This document shows positions 1 to 8,181 of a stretch of 8,181 bases of DNA, piece after piece. The notes under the pieces were generated by a model. It was not told the DNA's origin. It was given only the letters and a program-made list of their open reading frames with translations, and made no database searches. Source of the stretch: Rhodospirillales bacterium (GTDB lineage: Bacteria > Pseudomonadota > Alphaproteobacteria > Acetobacterales > Acetobacteraceae); the NCBI GenBank assembly GCA_903644035.1, contig CAHJXG010000279.1, positions 1 through 8,181 on the forward strand, read 5' to 3'. Positions within the stretch are counted from its first letter, which is position 1; each line of letters opens with the position of its first letter. A program made the position numbers and the translations under genes.

Positions 1-163
1 CGTCGGCCTGGTCACGCCCGAGCAGGCCGCCGGCGGCTGGGTCAGGCTGATCCCCCGCGCCCAGCCGGACCCGGCGGCGCGGGACACCTACGCCCACCTG
101 TTCAGCGTCTACACCGACCTCTACCCCGCGTTGAAGGAGACGATGCACCGCCTGCGGGCATGA
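1..163 (+). CDS. FGGY-family carbohydrate kinase (xylulokinase-like), C-terminal end only
   Basis: Only the last 53 codons are visible, read from base 2 to the TGA at 161-163; the gene begins left of the window. The tail reads VGLVTPEQAAGGWVRLIP, then a helix containing YAHLFSVYTDLYPALKETM. The Y..LF..Y..LYPAL pattern is the usual C-terminal helix of xylulokinase-type FGGY sugar kinases, which phosphorylate a ketose or polyol with ATP. The catalytic Asp and the ATP-binding motifs lie outside the window, so the substrate cannot be read; xylulose is a family-based guess. The gene converges on cbbA with only 4 bp (164-167) between the two stop codons. If it is a xylulokinase, its product xylulose-5-phosphate would feed the same pool that Rpe converts to ribulose-5-phosphate. 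That link is inference. Confidence 0.7.
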   Translation, partial: VGLVTPEQAAGGWVRLIPRAQPDPAARDTYAHLFSVYTDLYPALKETMHRLRA

Positions 164-167
164 CGGG

Positions 168-1232
168 TCAATGCACGGAGGGGCGCAGGCTCCCCTTGGC
201 ATACATCTCGCCCATCTGGTCGAGCGGCACCGGCTTGATCCGGCCTGCGTGCCCGGCGCAGCCGAACGCCTCGAACCGCTCGCGGCACAGCACCCGCGTC
301 GCCGCGACGGCGGCGGCGAAGAACTTCCGAGGGTCGAACTCCTCGGGCTTCTGCGCCATCAGGCGACGCATCGCCCCGGTCATCACCAGGCGCACGTCGG
401 TGTCGATGTTGACCTTGCGCACGCCGTGCCGGATGCCCTCCTGGATCTCCGCCACCGGCACGCCGTAGGTCTCCTTGATCTGCCCGCCATGCTCGCGGAT
501 CACATCCAGCCACTCCTGCGGCACCGAGGACGAGCCGTGCATCACCAGATGGGTGTCCGGGATGCGGGCGTGGATCTCCTTGATGCGCCCGATGGCCAGG
601 ATGTCCCCGGTCGGCCGGCGCGAGAACTTGTAGGCGCCGTGGCTGGTGCCGATGGCGATGGCGAGCGCGTCCACCCCGGTGTCCCGCACGAACTCCGCCG
701 CCTGCTCCGGGTCGGTCAGCAACTGGTTGTGCGACATCTTGCCCTCGGCGCCGGACCCGTCCTCCTCGCCCGCCTCCCCCGTCTCCAGGGAGCCAAGCAC
801 GCCCAGCTCGCCCTCGACGGAGACGCCCACGGCGTGCGCCATCTCGACCACGCGCTGCGTCGTCCGCACGTTGTAGTCGTAGTCGGCCGGCGTCTTCATG
901 TCCTCGTGCAGCGAGCCGTCCATCATCACGCTGGTGAAGCCGGAGCGGATGGAGCGCTGGCACACCGCCGGGCTGCCGCCGTGGTCCTGGTGCATCACGA
1001 CCGGGATGTGCGGCCAGCTTTCGACCGCGGCCTCGATCAGGTGGCGCAGGAACGGCTCGCCCGCGTATTTCCGGGCGCCGGCCGAGCCTTGCAGGATCAC
1101 CGGGCTGTCGCACTCGTGCGCCGCCTGCATGATGGCCTGCACCTGCTCCATGTTGTTCACGTTGAACGCGGGGATGCCGTACGCATGCTCCGCCGCGTGG
1201 TCCAGCAACTGCCGCATCGATACGAGTGCCAC
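168..1232 (-). CDS. cbbA: Class II fructose-1,6-/sedoheptulose-1,7-bisphosphate aldolase
   Basis: A 354-residue protein, full length for the CbbA-type class II aldolases. It condenses dihydroxyacetone phosphate with glyceraldehyde-3-phosphate or erythrose-4-phosphate in the cytosolic regeneration arm of the Calvin cycle. The N-terminus [19 protein letters not shown] and IPAFNVNN are family hallmarks. Expected catalytic and metal residues are present: HQDHGG (Asp83, zinc ligand His84), VEGELG (Glu142), GTSHGAYK (His198), VMHGSS (His232) and NIDTD (275-279). The start is GTG at 1230-1232, supported by a GGGAG 7 nt upstream and by the conserved MALVS beginning. It is the last gene of the minus-strand operon, 19 bp after prk. 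Its stop is 4 bp from the stop of the convergent sugar kinase, leaving no room for a terminator. Whether it prefers fructose or sedoheptulose bisphosphate cannot be told from sequence. Confidence 0.97.
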   Translation of the reverse strand: MALVSMRQLLDHAAEHAYGIPAFNVNNMEQVQAIMQAAHECDSPVILQGSAGARKYAGEPFLRHLIEAAVESWPHIPVVMHQDHGGSPAVCQRSIRSGFTSVMMDGSLHEDMKTPADYDYNVRTTQRVVEMAHAVGVSVEGELGVLGSLETGEAGEEDGSGAEGKMSHNQLLTDPEQAAEFVRDTGVDALAIAIGTSHGAYKFSRRPTGDILAIGRIKEIHARIPDTHLVMHGSSSVPQEWLDVIREHGGQIKETYGVPVAEIQEGIRHGVRKVNIDTDVRLVMTGAMRRLMAQKPEEFDPRKFFAAAVAATRVLCRERFEAFGCAGHAGRIKPVPLDQMGEMYAKGSLRPSVH

Positions 1233-1239
1233 GTTTGTT

Positions 1240-1244
1240 CTCCC
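1240..1244 (-). promoter_or_regulatory. Ribosome binding site of cbbA (decides GTG start)
   Basis: On the minus strand GGGAG lies 7 nt upstream of the GTG at 1230-1232. The next in-frame ATG would remove the conserved ALVS residues, so the GTG is preferred. Confidence 0.75.
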
Positions 1245-1251
1245 GGGTGGT

Positions 1252-2121
1252 TCAAAGCCGCTTTTTGCGGTCCATAAGCTGCAGGATCATCGGCGTGAAG
1301 ATCAGCTGCATCGCCAGCGGCATCTTGCCGCCGGGGCAGACGATGGTGTTGGCACGCGACATGAAGCTGTCGTGCAGCATCGACAGCAGATAGGGCATGT
1401 CGATGCCCTTCGGGTTGCGGAAGCGGATCACCAGCATGCTCTCGTCGGCGTTCGGCACGTCGCGGGCGATGAACGGGTTGGAGGTATCGACCGTCGGCAC
1501 GCGTTGGAAGTTCACGTGGGTCTCCGAGAACTGCGGGCAGATGTAGTTCACGTAGTCCGGCATCCGGCGCAGGATCGTGTCCACCACCGCCTCGTGCGAG
1601 TAGCCGCGGGCCTTCTTGTCACGGTGCAGCTTCTGGATCCACTCGACGTTGATGATGGGCACGACGCCGATCAGCAGGTCTGCGTGCCGGGCAATGTTCA
1701 CCTCGGGCGTCACCACCCCGCCGTGCAGCCCCTCGTAGAACAGCAGGTCGGTGCCGCCCGGGATGTCCTCCCAGGCCGTGAAGGTGCCGGGGTCCTGGCG
1801 GTAGGGCGCGGCCTCCTCGTCATTGTGCAGGTACTTGCGCGACCGGCCGGAGCCGGTCTCGCCATAGGTGCGGAACAGCGCCTCCAGCTCGGCGAACAGG
1901 TTGGCTTCCGGGCCGAAATGGCTGAGGTTCTGACCCTTGGCCATGGCGTCCGCCAGCAGCTCCCGCATTGCCAGGCGGTCGTAGCGGTGGAACGAGTCGC
2001 CCTCGACGATGGCGGCGCGGACGCCCTCGCGCCGGAAGATCTGCTCGAACGTGGTGGTGACGGTCGTGGTGCCGGCGCCCGAGGACCCCGTGATGGCGAT
2101 GACCGGATGCTTCTGCGACAT
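1252..2121 (-). CDS. cbbP: Phosphoribulokinase
   Basis: A 289-residue octameric-type proteobacterial phosphoribulokinase (prk). It phosphorylates ribulose-5-phosphate with ATP to give RuBP, the RuBisCO substrate, and is one of the two enzymes unique to the cycle. The P-loop GSSGAGTT is at residues 12-19. Asp42, His45 and Arg49 in the GDSFHRYDR stretch fall at the positions known to be catalytic in the Rhodobacter enzyme. The Walker-B-like FYEGLHGG (Glu130) and [10 protein letters not shown] (Lys164, Arg167, Asp168, Arg172) are intact. The regulatory cysteine pair of plant and cyanobacterial enzymes is not expected in this class, which is instead typically NADH-activated. The start ATG at 2119-2121 has GGAG 7 nt upstream. 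It lies 13 bp after cbbF and 19 bp before cbbA, clearly inside the operon. Confidence 0.98.
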   Translation of the reverse strand: MSQKHPVIAITGSSGAGTTTVTTTFEQIFRREGVRAAIVEGDSFHRYDRLAMRELLADAMAKGQNLSHFGPEANLFAELEALFRTYGETGSGRSRKYLHNDEEAAPYRQDPGTFTAWEDIPGGTDLLFYEGLHGGVVTPEVNIARHADLLIGVVPIINVEWIQKLHRDKKARGYSHEAVVDTILRRMPDYVNYICPQFSETHVNFQRVPTVDTSNPFIARDVPNADESMLVIRFRNPKGIDMPYLLSMLHDSFMSRANTIVCPGGKMPLAMQLIFTPMILQLMDRKKRL

Positions 2122-2134
2122 GGGTGCGCTCCGG

Positions 2135-3226
2135 TCAGGCGGTGCGGAACAGGCTGCGCGCGTTGAACAGCGGCGTCTTGAACGGCGCGTCCTCCCCCGC
2201 GTCGTACTCGGCGTGGTAGCGCACCAGGCGCTCGACCTCGCTGCGGGAGCCGAGGATCACCGGCACGCGCTGGTGGATCTCGGCGGGCGCCAGCTCCAGG
2301 ATGCGCCCGCGCCCGGTGGACGCGGCGCCGCCGGCCTGCTCCACGATCATCGCCATCGGGTTCGCCTCGTACATCAGGCGGAGCCGGCCCGGCTTGCTCG
2401 GGTCCTTGGCGTCGCGCGGGTACATGAACAGCCCGCCGCGCACCAGGATGCGGTGCACCTCCGCCACCATCGACGCGATCCAGCGCATGTTGAAATCGAC
2501 GCCGCGCACGCCGGCCGTGCCCTCCACGCACTCATCGACGTAGCGGCGCACCGGCGGCTCCCAGAACCGCTCGTTGGAGACGTTGACCGCGAACTCGTGG
2601 CTGTCGGGCGGGATGGCCATGTCGGGATGGGTCAGGGTGAAGGCCCCGATCTCCGGGTCCAGCGTGAAGCCGTGCACGCCCGCGCCGAGCGTCAGCACCA
2701 GCATCGCCGTCGGCCCGTAGATCGCGTAGCCCGCCGCGACCTGCGCCGTGCCCGGCTGCAGGAAATGCTCAAGCCCCGGGGCGGTCACGCCCTCCGGACA
2801 GCGCAGCACCGAGAAGATGGTGCCGACCGGCATGTTCACGTCGATGTTGGACGACCCGTCCAGGGGGTCGAACACCAGCAGATAGCGCCCGCGCGGATAC
2901 ACGGCCGGGATCTCGTAGGGCTGCTCCATCTCCTCCGACACCATGCCGGCAAGCTGCCCGCCCCACTCGCAGGTGCCGATCATGATGTCGTTGGCGATCA
3001 CGTCGAGCGGCTTCTGCTGCTCCCCCTGAACGTTCACCGCGGTTTCCACGGCCGGTGCCCGCGTGTCGCCCGGGACCGCGATGCCGCCGCGGGACGCCGC
3101 CACGGCGATCAGCTTGCACGCCGTCTGAATGTCGTTCAGCAGCGAGGTCAGCTCCGGCTCCGGCGCTGCGGCCCGGCGCTGATCCTCGATGATGAACTTC
3201 GACAGCGTCGTACGGCGGTACGGCAT
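2135..3226 (-). CDS. cbbF: Class I fructose-1,6-bisphosphatase (Calvin-cycle isozyme)
   Basis: A 363-residue class I FBPase that hydrolyses fructose-1,6-bisphosphate, and in CBB clusters often sedoheptulose-1,7-bisphosphate, in the regeneration phase. Metal and substrate motifs are intact: the acidic pair in MVSEEME (Glu98-Glu99), the hallmark [10 protein letters not shown] (120-129), GGLFMYPRD near 264-272 and [11 protein letters not shown] with Glu287. I chose the ATG at 3224-3226 over the GTG one codon upstream. AGGGGAG sits 6 nt before the ATG, and the family normally begins [12 protein letters not shown]. It is 47 bp downstream of cbbX and 13 bp upstream of prk. The F-P pairing is usual in proteobacterial cbb operons. 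It could act on both bisphosphates; sequence alone does not decide. Confidence 0.97.
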   Translation of the reverse strand: MPYRRTTLSKFIIEDQRRAAAPEPELTSLLNDIQTACKLIAVAASRGGIAVPGDTRAPAVETAVNVQGEQQKPLDVIANDIMIGTCEWGGQLAGMVSEEMEQPYEIPAVYPRGRYLLVFDPLDGSSNIDVNMPVGTIFSVLRCPEGVTAPGLEHFLQPGTAQVAAGYAIYGPTAMLVLTLGAGVHGFTLDPEIGAFTLTHPDMAIPPDSHEFAVNVSNERFWEPPVRRYVDECVEGTAGVRGVDFNMRWIASMVAEVHRILVRGGLFMYPRDAKDPSKPGRLRLMYEANPMAMIVEQAGGAASTGRGRILELAPAEIHQRVPVILGSRSEVERLVRYHAEYDAGEDAPFKTPLFNARSLFRTA

Positions 3227-3232
3227 CACTCA

Positions 3233-3239
3233 CTCCCCT
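3233..3239 (-). promoter_or_regulatory. Ribosome binding site of cbbF (decides ATG start)
   Basis: On the minus strand AGGGGAG precedes the sequence TGAGTGATG. Spacing is 6 nt to the ATG at 3226 and 3 nt to the in-frame GTG at 3229, so the ATG fits better. Confidence 0.75.
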
Positions 3240-3256
3240 GAAGCGCAGTCGCTCGG

Positions 3257-3270
3257 CAGCCTTTTGGCTG
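3257..3270 (-). other. Small intercistronic hairpin between cbbX and cbbF
   Basis: The 47-bp gap between cbbX and cbbF (3227-3273) contains the perfect inverted repeat CAGCC-N4-GGCTG. On the transcript it is CAGCC-AAAA-GGCTG. The stem is only 5 bp and no U-run follows, so this is not a convincing terminator. It could be a weak RNA processing or stability element separating the RuBisCO-proximal genes from cbbFPA, or it could be chance. Confidence 0.3.
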
Positions 3271-3273
3271 TCC

Positions 3274-4164
3274 TTATTGTTGGTTGAACACGCGGCTGAC
3301 GCGGATGTCCTCTGCCGTGATCGTCTCGAGCGCCACCCGGTCGAGCGGCTGGTCGCGCCCGGCGAACAGCCGGTTCGCCATGCGCAGCCGCGCCCGGTCG
3401 ATGCCGTTGCGGATGGACCGCGCGTTGGAGAAGCGCGGCTGCGTCATGCGGAGCGCGATGTACTCCCGCATCGCCGCCTGCCCGGCCTCGTCGAAGCGGT
3501 AGTGCATGGAGGTCGCCATCAGCTCCGAGATGCGGAACAGCTCGTCGGCGGAGTAGTCGGGGAAGTCGATGTGGTGGGCGATGCGCGACGCCATGCCGGG
3601 GTTGCTGCGGAAGAAGGTGTCCATGCGGTCCTTGTAGCCCGCAAGGATCACCACGAGGTCGTCGCGGTTGTCCTCCATGATCTGCAGCAGGATCTCGATG
3701 GCCTCCTGCCCGTAGTCGCGCTCGTTCTCCGGGCGGTAGAGGTAGTAGGCCTCGTCGATGAACAGCACCCCGCCCATCGCCTTCTTCAGAACCTCCTTGG
3801 TCTTCGGCGCGGTGTGGCCGATGTACTGCCCCACCAGGTCGTCGCGCGACACCGTGACCACGTGGTTGCGCCGGATGTACTTGAGGCGGTGCAGCACGTC
3901 CGCCATGCGCCGCGCCACGGTGGTCTTGCCGGTGCCGGGGTTGCCGGTGAAGCTCATGTGCAGCGACGGCGGCTCGGTCTGGATGCCCAGGCCGCGCCGG
4001 GCGCTCTCGACCAGCAGGAGCGCCGCGATCTCGCGGATGCGGGTCTTGACCGGGACCAGGCCAACGAGGTCGTTGTCGAGTTGGCCGATGGTCTCGCCGA
4101 TGTTGCTCTCGGCATAGATCGCGCCCAGATCGACCCGGCGGTCGTCCTCCAGCGCCGCGCTCAT
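3274..4164 (-). CDS. cbbX: Red-type RuBisCO activase, AAA+ protein
   Basis: A 296-residue AAA+ ATPase of the CbbX family. Known members form RuBP-stimulated hexamers that transiently pull the C-terminal tail of the RuBisCO large subunit into the central pore and release inhibitory sugar phosphates. Visible elements are Walker A GNPGTGKT (74-81, Lys80), the aromatic pore loop around QYIGHTA (Tyr114), Walker B VLFIDE (133-138, Glu138), sensor-1 region LAGYKDRMD (174-182), a candidate arginine finger in NPGMASRI (Arg194) and a sensor-2-like SNARSIRN (246-253). The start ATG at 4162-4164 overlaps the rpe stop as ATGA and has GGGAG 8 nt upstream inside rpe, so it can be translated both by coupling and independently. 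It is separated from cbbS by rpe, whereas cbbX usually follows cbbS directly. Confidence 0.97.
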   Translation of the reverse strand: MSAALEDDRRVDLGAIYAESNIGETIGQLDNDLVGLVPVKTRIREIAALLLVESARRGLGIQTEPPSLHMSFTGNPGTGKTTVARRMADVLHRLKYIRRNHVVTVSRDDLVGQYIGHTAPKTKEVLKKAMGGVLFIDEAYYLYRPENERDYGQEAIEILLQIMEDNRDDLVVILAGYKDRMDTFFRSNPGMASRIAHHIDFPDYSADELFRISELMATSMHYRFDEAGQAAMREYIALRMTQPRFSNARSIRNGIDRARLRMANRLFAGRDQPLDRVALETITAEDIRVSRVFNQQ

Positions 4165-4871
4165 GCCGCGCGCTCCCTGTGTCCCACGTCCGACAGCTCG
4201 CGCCGCAGCGCGCCCATCACGCCGTGGTAGCCGCCATCCGCGTCGGGCGCGCCGAAGATGGCCGAACCCGCGACGAAGGTGTCCGCCCCGGCCTCCGCCA
4301 CCGCCCGGATGTTCGAGACCTTCACGCCGCCATCCACCTCCAGCAGGATCGGCTGTCCCCCGGACGCCGCGTGGGCGTCGATCCTCTCGCGCACCGCCGC
4401 GATCTTCGCCAGCGCGTGCGGGATGAAGCCCTGGCCGCCGAAGCCGGGGTTGACCCCCATGATGCAGACCAGGTCGAGCCGGTCCATCACATGGTCCAGG
4501 TGGTCGAGCGGCGTCGCCGGGTTGAGCGCCAGGCCCGCCCGGCAGCCGTGCTCATGGATCAGCGACAGGGTGCGGTCCACGTGCTGCGACGCCTCCGGAT
4601 GGAAGGTGATGATGGCCGCGCCCGCCTTCGCGAACATCACGGTGAGGTCATCGACCGGCGCCGCCATCAGGTGCACGTCGATGGGGATGGTGACATGCGG
4701 GCGGATGGCCTCGCACACCATCGGCCCCATCGTGAGGTTCGGCACGTAATGGTTGTCCATCACGTCGAAGTGCACCAGGTCGGCGCCGGCCGCCTCCAGC
4801 CGCCCGACCTCTTCGCCCAGGCGGGCGAAGTCGGCCGAGAGGATGCTGGGCGCGATCCGGTAGGCGGTCAC
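4161..4871 (-). CDS. cbbE: Ribulose-phosphate 3-epimerase
   Basis: A 236-residue TIM-barrel epimerase (rpe family) interconverting xylulose-5-phosphate and ribulose-5-phosphate, and so supplying phosphoribulokinase. The N-terminal [13 protein letters not shown] and [12 protein letters not shown] are diagnostic. Predicted metal ligands and the catalytic acid/base pair are present: His34 and Asp36 (HFDVMD), His67 (DVHLM) and Asp180 (EVDGG). The phosphate-binding loops [12 protein letters not shown] (138-149) and FVAGSAIFG (199-207) are intact. I set the start at GTG 4869-4871. It overlaps the cbbS TGA as GTGA, and the reading frame further upstream lies over cbbS and does not resemble Rpe. No good Shine-Dalgarno precedes this GTG, so initiation probably depends on ribosomes finishing cbbS. 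The stop overlaps the cbbX start (ATGA). Placement between cbbS and cbbX is uncommon. Confidence 0.96.
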   Translation of the reverse strand: MTAYRIAPSILSADFARLGEEVGRLEAAGADLVHFDVMDNHYVPNLTMGPMVCEAIRPHVTIPIDVHLMAAPVDDLTVMFAKAGAAIITFHPEASQHVDRTLSLIHEHGCRAGLALNPATPLDHLDHVMDRLDLVCIMGVNPGFGGQGFIPHALAKIAAVRERIDAHAASGGQPILLEVDGGVKVSNIRAVAEAGADTFVAGSAIFGAPDADGGYHGVMGALRRELSDVGHRERAA

Positions 4872-5302
4872 GGCGTCGCCGCCGAACTGTAGCGGTCGCC
4901 GGACGGGCGGCTGGTGGCGTAGCTGCGCAAGGTGTAGCGGACCGTGCGGCCCGGCCCTTCCGACCGCACCAGCTCGAAGCCCGGCTCCGCCGCGGGACGC
5001 TGCACCATGAAGGACATGCGGATCGTCTCGAAGCCCTTGTTGCTGTCGAAGGCCAGCACCTTGATGTAGTCGTTCGGGAACTCCTTGCGGCAGGCGTTCA
5101 GCTCCAGCATCACGCCGGCGGGGTCGCGCAGGTCGAACATCGGCGTGCCCCACATGGACCAGTAGGTGTTGCGCGGATGCGGGTCGTCGGTGTGCTCCAC
5201 CGCGATGGACCAGCCCTGGTCCAGCCCGTACTCGATCTGCTTCTTGATTTCTTCGTCGTTCAGGTCCGGCAGGAAAGAGAACTGCCCTTGAGTGATCTTC
5301 AT
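4868..5302 (-). CDS. cbbS: RuBisCO small subunit, red-type (form IC-like)
   Basis: A 144-residue small subunit that caps the L8 core to form the L8S8 holoenzyme. It begins [19 protein letters not shown], as in red-type small subunits, and contains [23 protein letters not shown] and the [20 protein letters not shown] region. The C-terminal part from about residue 107 ([19 protein letters not shown], then SYAT and a Ser-rich tail) is the extension that in red-type enzymes forms a beta-hairpin lining the central solvent channel; this type assembles without extra chaperones. Length is full to slightly long for the group. The start ATG at 5300-5302 has GGGAG 7 nt upstream. It begins 14 bp after cbbL, and its TGA is shared with the GTG start of rpe. 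Confidence 0.98.
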   Translation of the reverse strand: MKITQGQFSFLPDLNDEEIKKQIEYGLDQGWSIAVEHTDDPHPRNTYWSMWGTPMFDLRDPAGVMLELNACRKEFPNDYIKVLAFDSNKGFETIRMSFMVQRPAAEPGFELVRSEGPGRTVRYTLRSYATSRPSGDRYSSAATP

Positions 5303-5316
5303 CGGCGCTCTCCCGT

Positions 5317-6891
<1,575 letters not shown>

Positions 6892-6898
6892 TCATCCC

Positions 6899-7861
6899 AT
6901 GCGCCACGTCACCATTCGCCAGCTGCAGGTGTTCGTCGAGGCGGCGGAGCGGCTGTCGCTCGCGCGCGTCGCGGAGCGGCTGAACCTCACGCCGTCCGCG
7001 GTGTCGTTCCAGATCAAGCAGATCGAGGCGCAGACCGGCTTCGCGCTGTTCGAGCGCGTGGGCCGCAAGGTCACGCTGACCGACGCCGGGTCGCTGCTGC
7101 TGGGCTATGCGCGCCTGGTGCTGCGCTCGCTGCGGGACGCGGACCAGGCGATGACGGACCTCAGGGGGCTGACCGGCGGCCGGGTCCGGCTGGGGCTGGT
7201 GTCCACGTCGAAGTATATCGTGCCGCACATGATCGCCCGCTTCCGCGCCGCCGTGCCCGGCGTCACGGTGCAGCTGTCGGAGGGCAACCGCAGCCGGGTG
7301 CTGGGGCTGCTGACCAGCGGCGACATCGACCTCGCGGTGATGGGCCGGCCGCCGGAGGGCGCGGACGTCGTCGCCCAGCGGTTCGCGCCGCACCCGTCGG
7401 TGATCGTGGCGCCGGCCGGCCACCGGCTCGGCCGCACGCCGAGCCTGCCAGCCACGGCGCTGGCGCAGGAGCCGTTCGTGGTGCGGGAGGACGGGTCAGG
7501 CACCAAGGCGATGGCCGACCAGTTCTTCAAGGAGGCCGGCTTCACGCCGCCCACCGTCATGGTGACGTCGAGCAACGAGATGATCAAGCAGGCGGTGATC
7601 GCCGGCATGGGCCTCGCGCTGATCTCCCAGCACACCGTCAGCCTGGAGCTGGCGCTCGGCCTGCTCGCGGCGCTCCCGGTCGAGGGCTTCCCGCTGATGC
7701 GGTCCTGGTACATCGTGCAGCGCCGGACGCTGACGCTGCTGCCGGTGCAGGCGCGCCTGCGCAGCTTCCTGATTGAGGTGGGACAGGACGTGATCGAGGA
7801 CATCAGCCGTGACCACGCCCGCATCGCATCAGCCGGACGGCCTCCCAGCGATGCCGCTTGA
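6899..7861 (+). CDS. cbbR: LysR-type transcriptional regulator of the cbb operon
   Basis: A 320-residue LysR-family protein, a normal length. The N-terminal winged helix-turn-helix spans about residues 4-63 ([20 protein letters not shown], then [19 protein letters not shown] and a [15 protein letters not shown] wing). A linker helix and the two-lobed effector domain (about 93-300) follow. Identification as CbbR rests on the LysR fold plus its position divergent from cbbL; known CbbR proteins respond to RuBP, phosphoenolpyruvate, ATP or NADPH depending on species. The start ATG at 6899-6901 gives the usual [12 protein letters not shown] beginning, but the preceding bases (CTTGTCATCCC) contain no Shine-Dalgarno, so translation may be weak or leaderless. 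Its last 11 bases overlap the likely start of cbbY, suggesting a cbbR-cbbY transcript. No unusual residues noted. Confidence 0.95.
   Translation: MRHVTIRQLQVFVEAAERLSLARVAERLNLTPSAVSFQIKQIEAQTGFALFERVGRKVTLTDAGSLLLGYARLVLRSLRDADQAMTDLRGLTGGRVRLGLVSTSKYIVPHMIARFRAAVPGVTVQLSEGNRSRVLGLLTSGDIDLAVMGRPPEGADVVAQRFAPHPSVIVAPAGHRLGRTPSLPATALAQEPFVVREDGSGTKAMADQFFKEAGFTPPTVMVTSSNEMIKQAVIAGMGLALISQHTVSLELALGLLAALPVEGFPLMRSWYIVQRRTLTLLPVQARLRSFLIEVGQDVIEDISRDHARIASAGRPPSDAA
7796..7800 (+). promoter_or_regulatory. Possible ribosome binding site for an alternative cbbY start
   Basis: GAGGA ends 8 nt before an in-frame GTG at 7809-7811, which would give CbbY 14 extra N-terminal residues. The ATG at 7851 fits the family better but has only a poor Shine-Dalgarno. 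Both lie inside the end of cbbR. Confidence 0.35.
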
Positions 7862-8181
7862 GGCGCTGATCTTCGACGTGGACGGCACGCTCGCGGAGAC
7901 CGAGGAGTGGCACCGCCATGCCTTCAACGCCGCCTTCGCCGCGGCCGGGCTTGGCTGGCATTGGGATCAGGCGCTCTACGGCAGGCTGCTGGAGGTGACC
8001 GGTGGCAAGGAGCGCATCCGCCGCTATGCGGACACGCACGGCGAGACCGTCGATGCCGCCGCCATCGCCCGCCTGCACGCCGACAAGACCGCGCGCTACG
8101 TGGCGTCGGTCGAGGCCGGCGCCGTGGCGCTGCGCCCCGGCGTCGCGCGCCTGCTGCATGAGGCGCGGGCAGCCGGCCTGC
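7851..8181 (+). CDS. cbbY: CbbY-type HAD phosphatase (xylulose-1,5-bisphosphate phosphatase), N-terminal part
   Basis: The first 110 residues are visible; family members are about 225-235 residues, so about half is off the right edge. HAD motif I is [11 protein letters not shown], with nucleophile Asp9 and acid/base Asp11. EEWHRHAFN (18-26), TGGKERI (50-56) and [12 protein letters not shown] (94-105) closely match what I recall of the CbbY family. Characterised CbbY proteins dephosphorylate xylulose-1,5-bisphosphate, a RuBisCO misfire product, to xylulose-5-phosphate, acting beside CbbX in keeping RuBisCO active. The ATG at 7851-7853 gives the standard [12 protein letters not shown] start and overlaps cbbR by 11 bp, implying coupled expression. 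A GTG at 7809 is the alternative start. The gene sits with cbbR on the divergent strand rather than after cbbX. Motifs II-IV cannot be checked here. Confidence 0.93.
   Translation, partial: MPLEALIFDVDGTLAETEEWHRHAFNAAFAAAGLGWHWDQALYGRLLEVTGGKERIRRYADTHGETVDAAAIARLHADKTARYVASVEAGAVALRPGVARLLHEARAAGL

Noticed and set aside
171..1277. Open frame of about 368 codons on the + strand opposite cbbA
   Set aside because: Antisense to a fully recognisable aldolase, His/Arg/Ala-rich, no domain evidence.
2009..3241. Open frame of about 410 codons on the + strand opposite cbbF and the start of prk
   Set aside because: Mirror frame of cbbF and prk with biased composition and no recognisable motif; the minus-strand genes carry all the catalytic motifs.
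3257..3270. Intrinsic terminator between cbbX and cbbF
   Set aside because: The stem is only 5 bp and no U-run follows on the transcript; kept only as a weak hairpin.

Overview
This window is a compact Calvin-Benson-Bassham (CBB) carbon-fixation locus from a high-GC bacterium. By eye, about two thirds of the bases are G or C and third codon positions are strongly G/C-biased. The large and small subunits are red-type (form IC-like) RuBisCO and come with the red-type activase CbbX, a proteobacterial-type phosphoribulokinase and a LysR-type CbbR. This combination points to a facultatively autotrophic proteobacterium. An alphaproteobacterium, perhaps of the Rhodospirillales/Acetobacteraceae kind, is my best guess; the family-level guess is inference only.

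Layout. Positions 1-163 hold the 3' end of an FGGY-type sugar kinase (xylulokinase-like) on the + strand. Seven minus-strand genes run leftward from about 6780 to 168 as one tight unit: cbbL, cbbS, rpe (cbbE), cbbX, cbbF, cbbP (prk), cbbA (fba). Spacings are 14 bp, a 4-bp GTGA overlap, a 4-bp ATGA overlap, 47 bp, 13 bp and 19 bp, so a single transcript is likely. A 118-bp divergent control region (6781-6898) separates cbbL from cbbR. It contains two overlapping inverted repeats, one with the T-N11-A geometry of LysR-family sites. On the + strand cbbR (6899-7861) overlaps the start of cbbY, which runs off the right edge.

How the genes work together. CbbP makes ribulose-1,5-bisphosphate (RuBP) and CbbL/CbbS carboxylates it. 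CbbX frees RuBisCO active sites blocked by sugar phosphates. CbbY is expected to dephosphorylate xylulose-1,5-bisphosphate, an inhibitory by-product of RuBisCO. CbbA, CbbF and Rpe regenerate pentose phosphates. Transketolase, GAPDH and PGK genes are not in the window. CbbR would sense the metabolic state and activate the operon.

All genes look intact apart from the two cut by the window edges. I see no mobile elements, RNA genes, CRISPR arrays or clear intrinsic terminators, and no undescribed system. The points of interest are the gene order (rpe between cbbS and cbbX, cbbY moved next to cbbR), start-codon corrections (GTG for cbbL, rpe and cbbA), the operator-like dyads, and the near-abutting convergent end with the sugar kinase.
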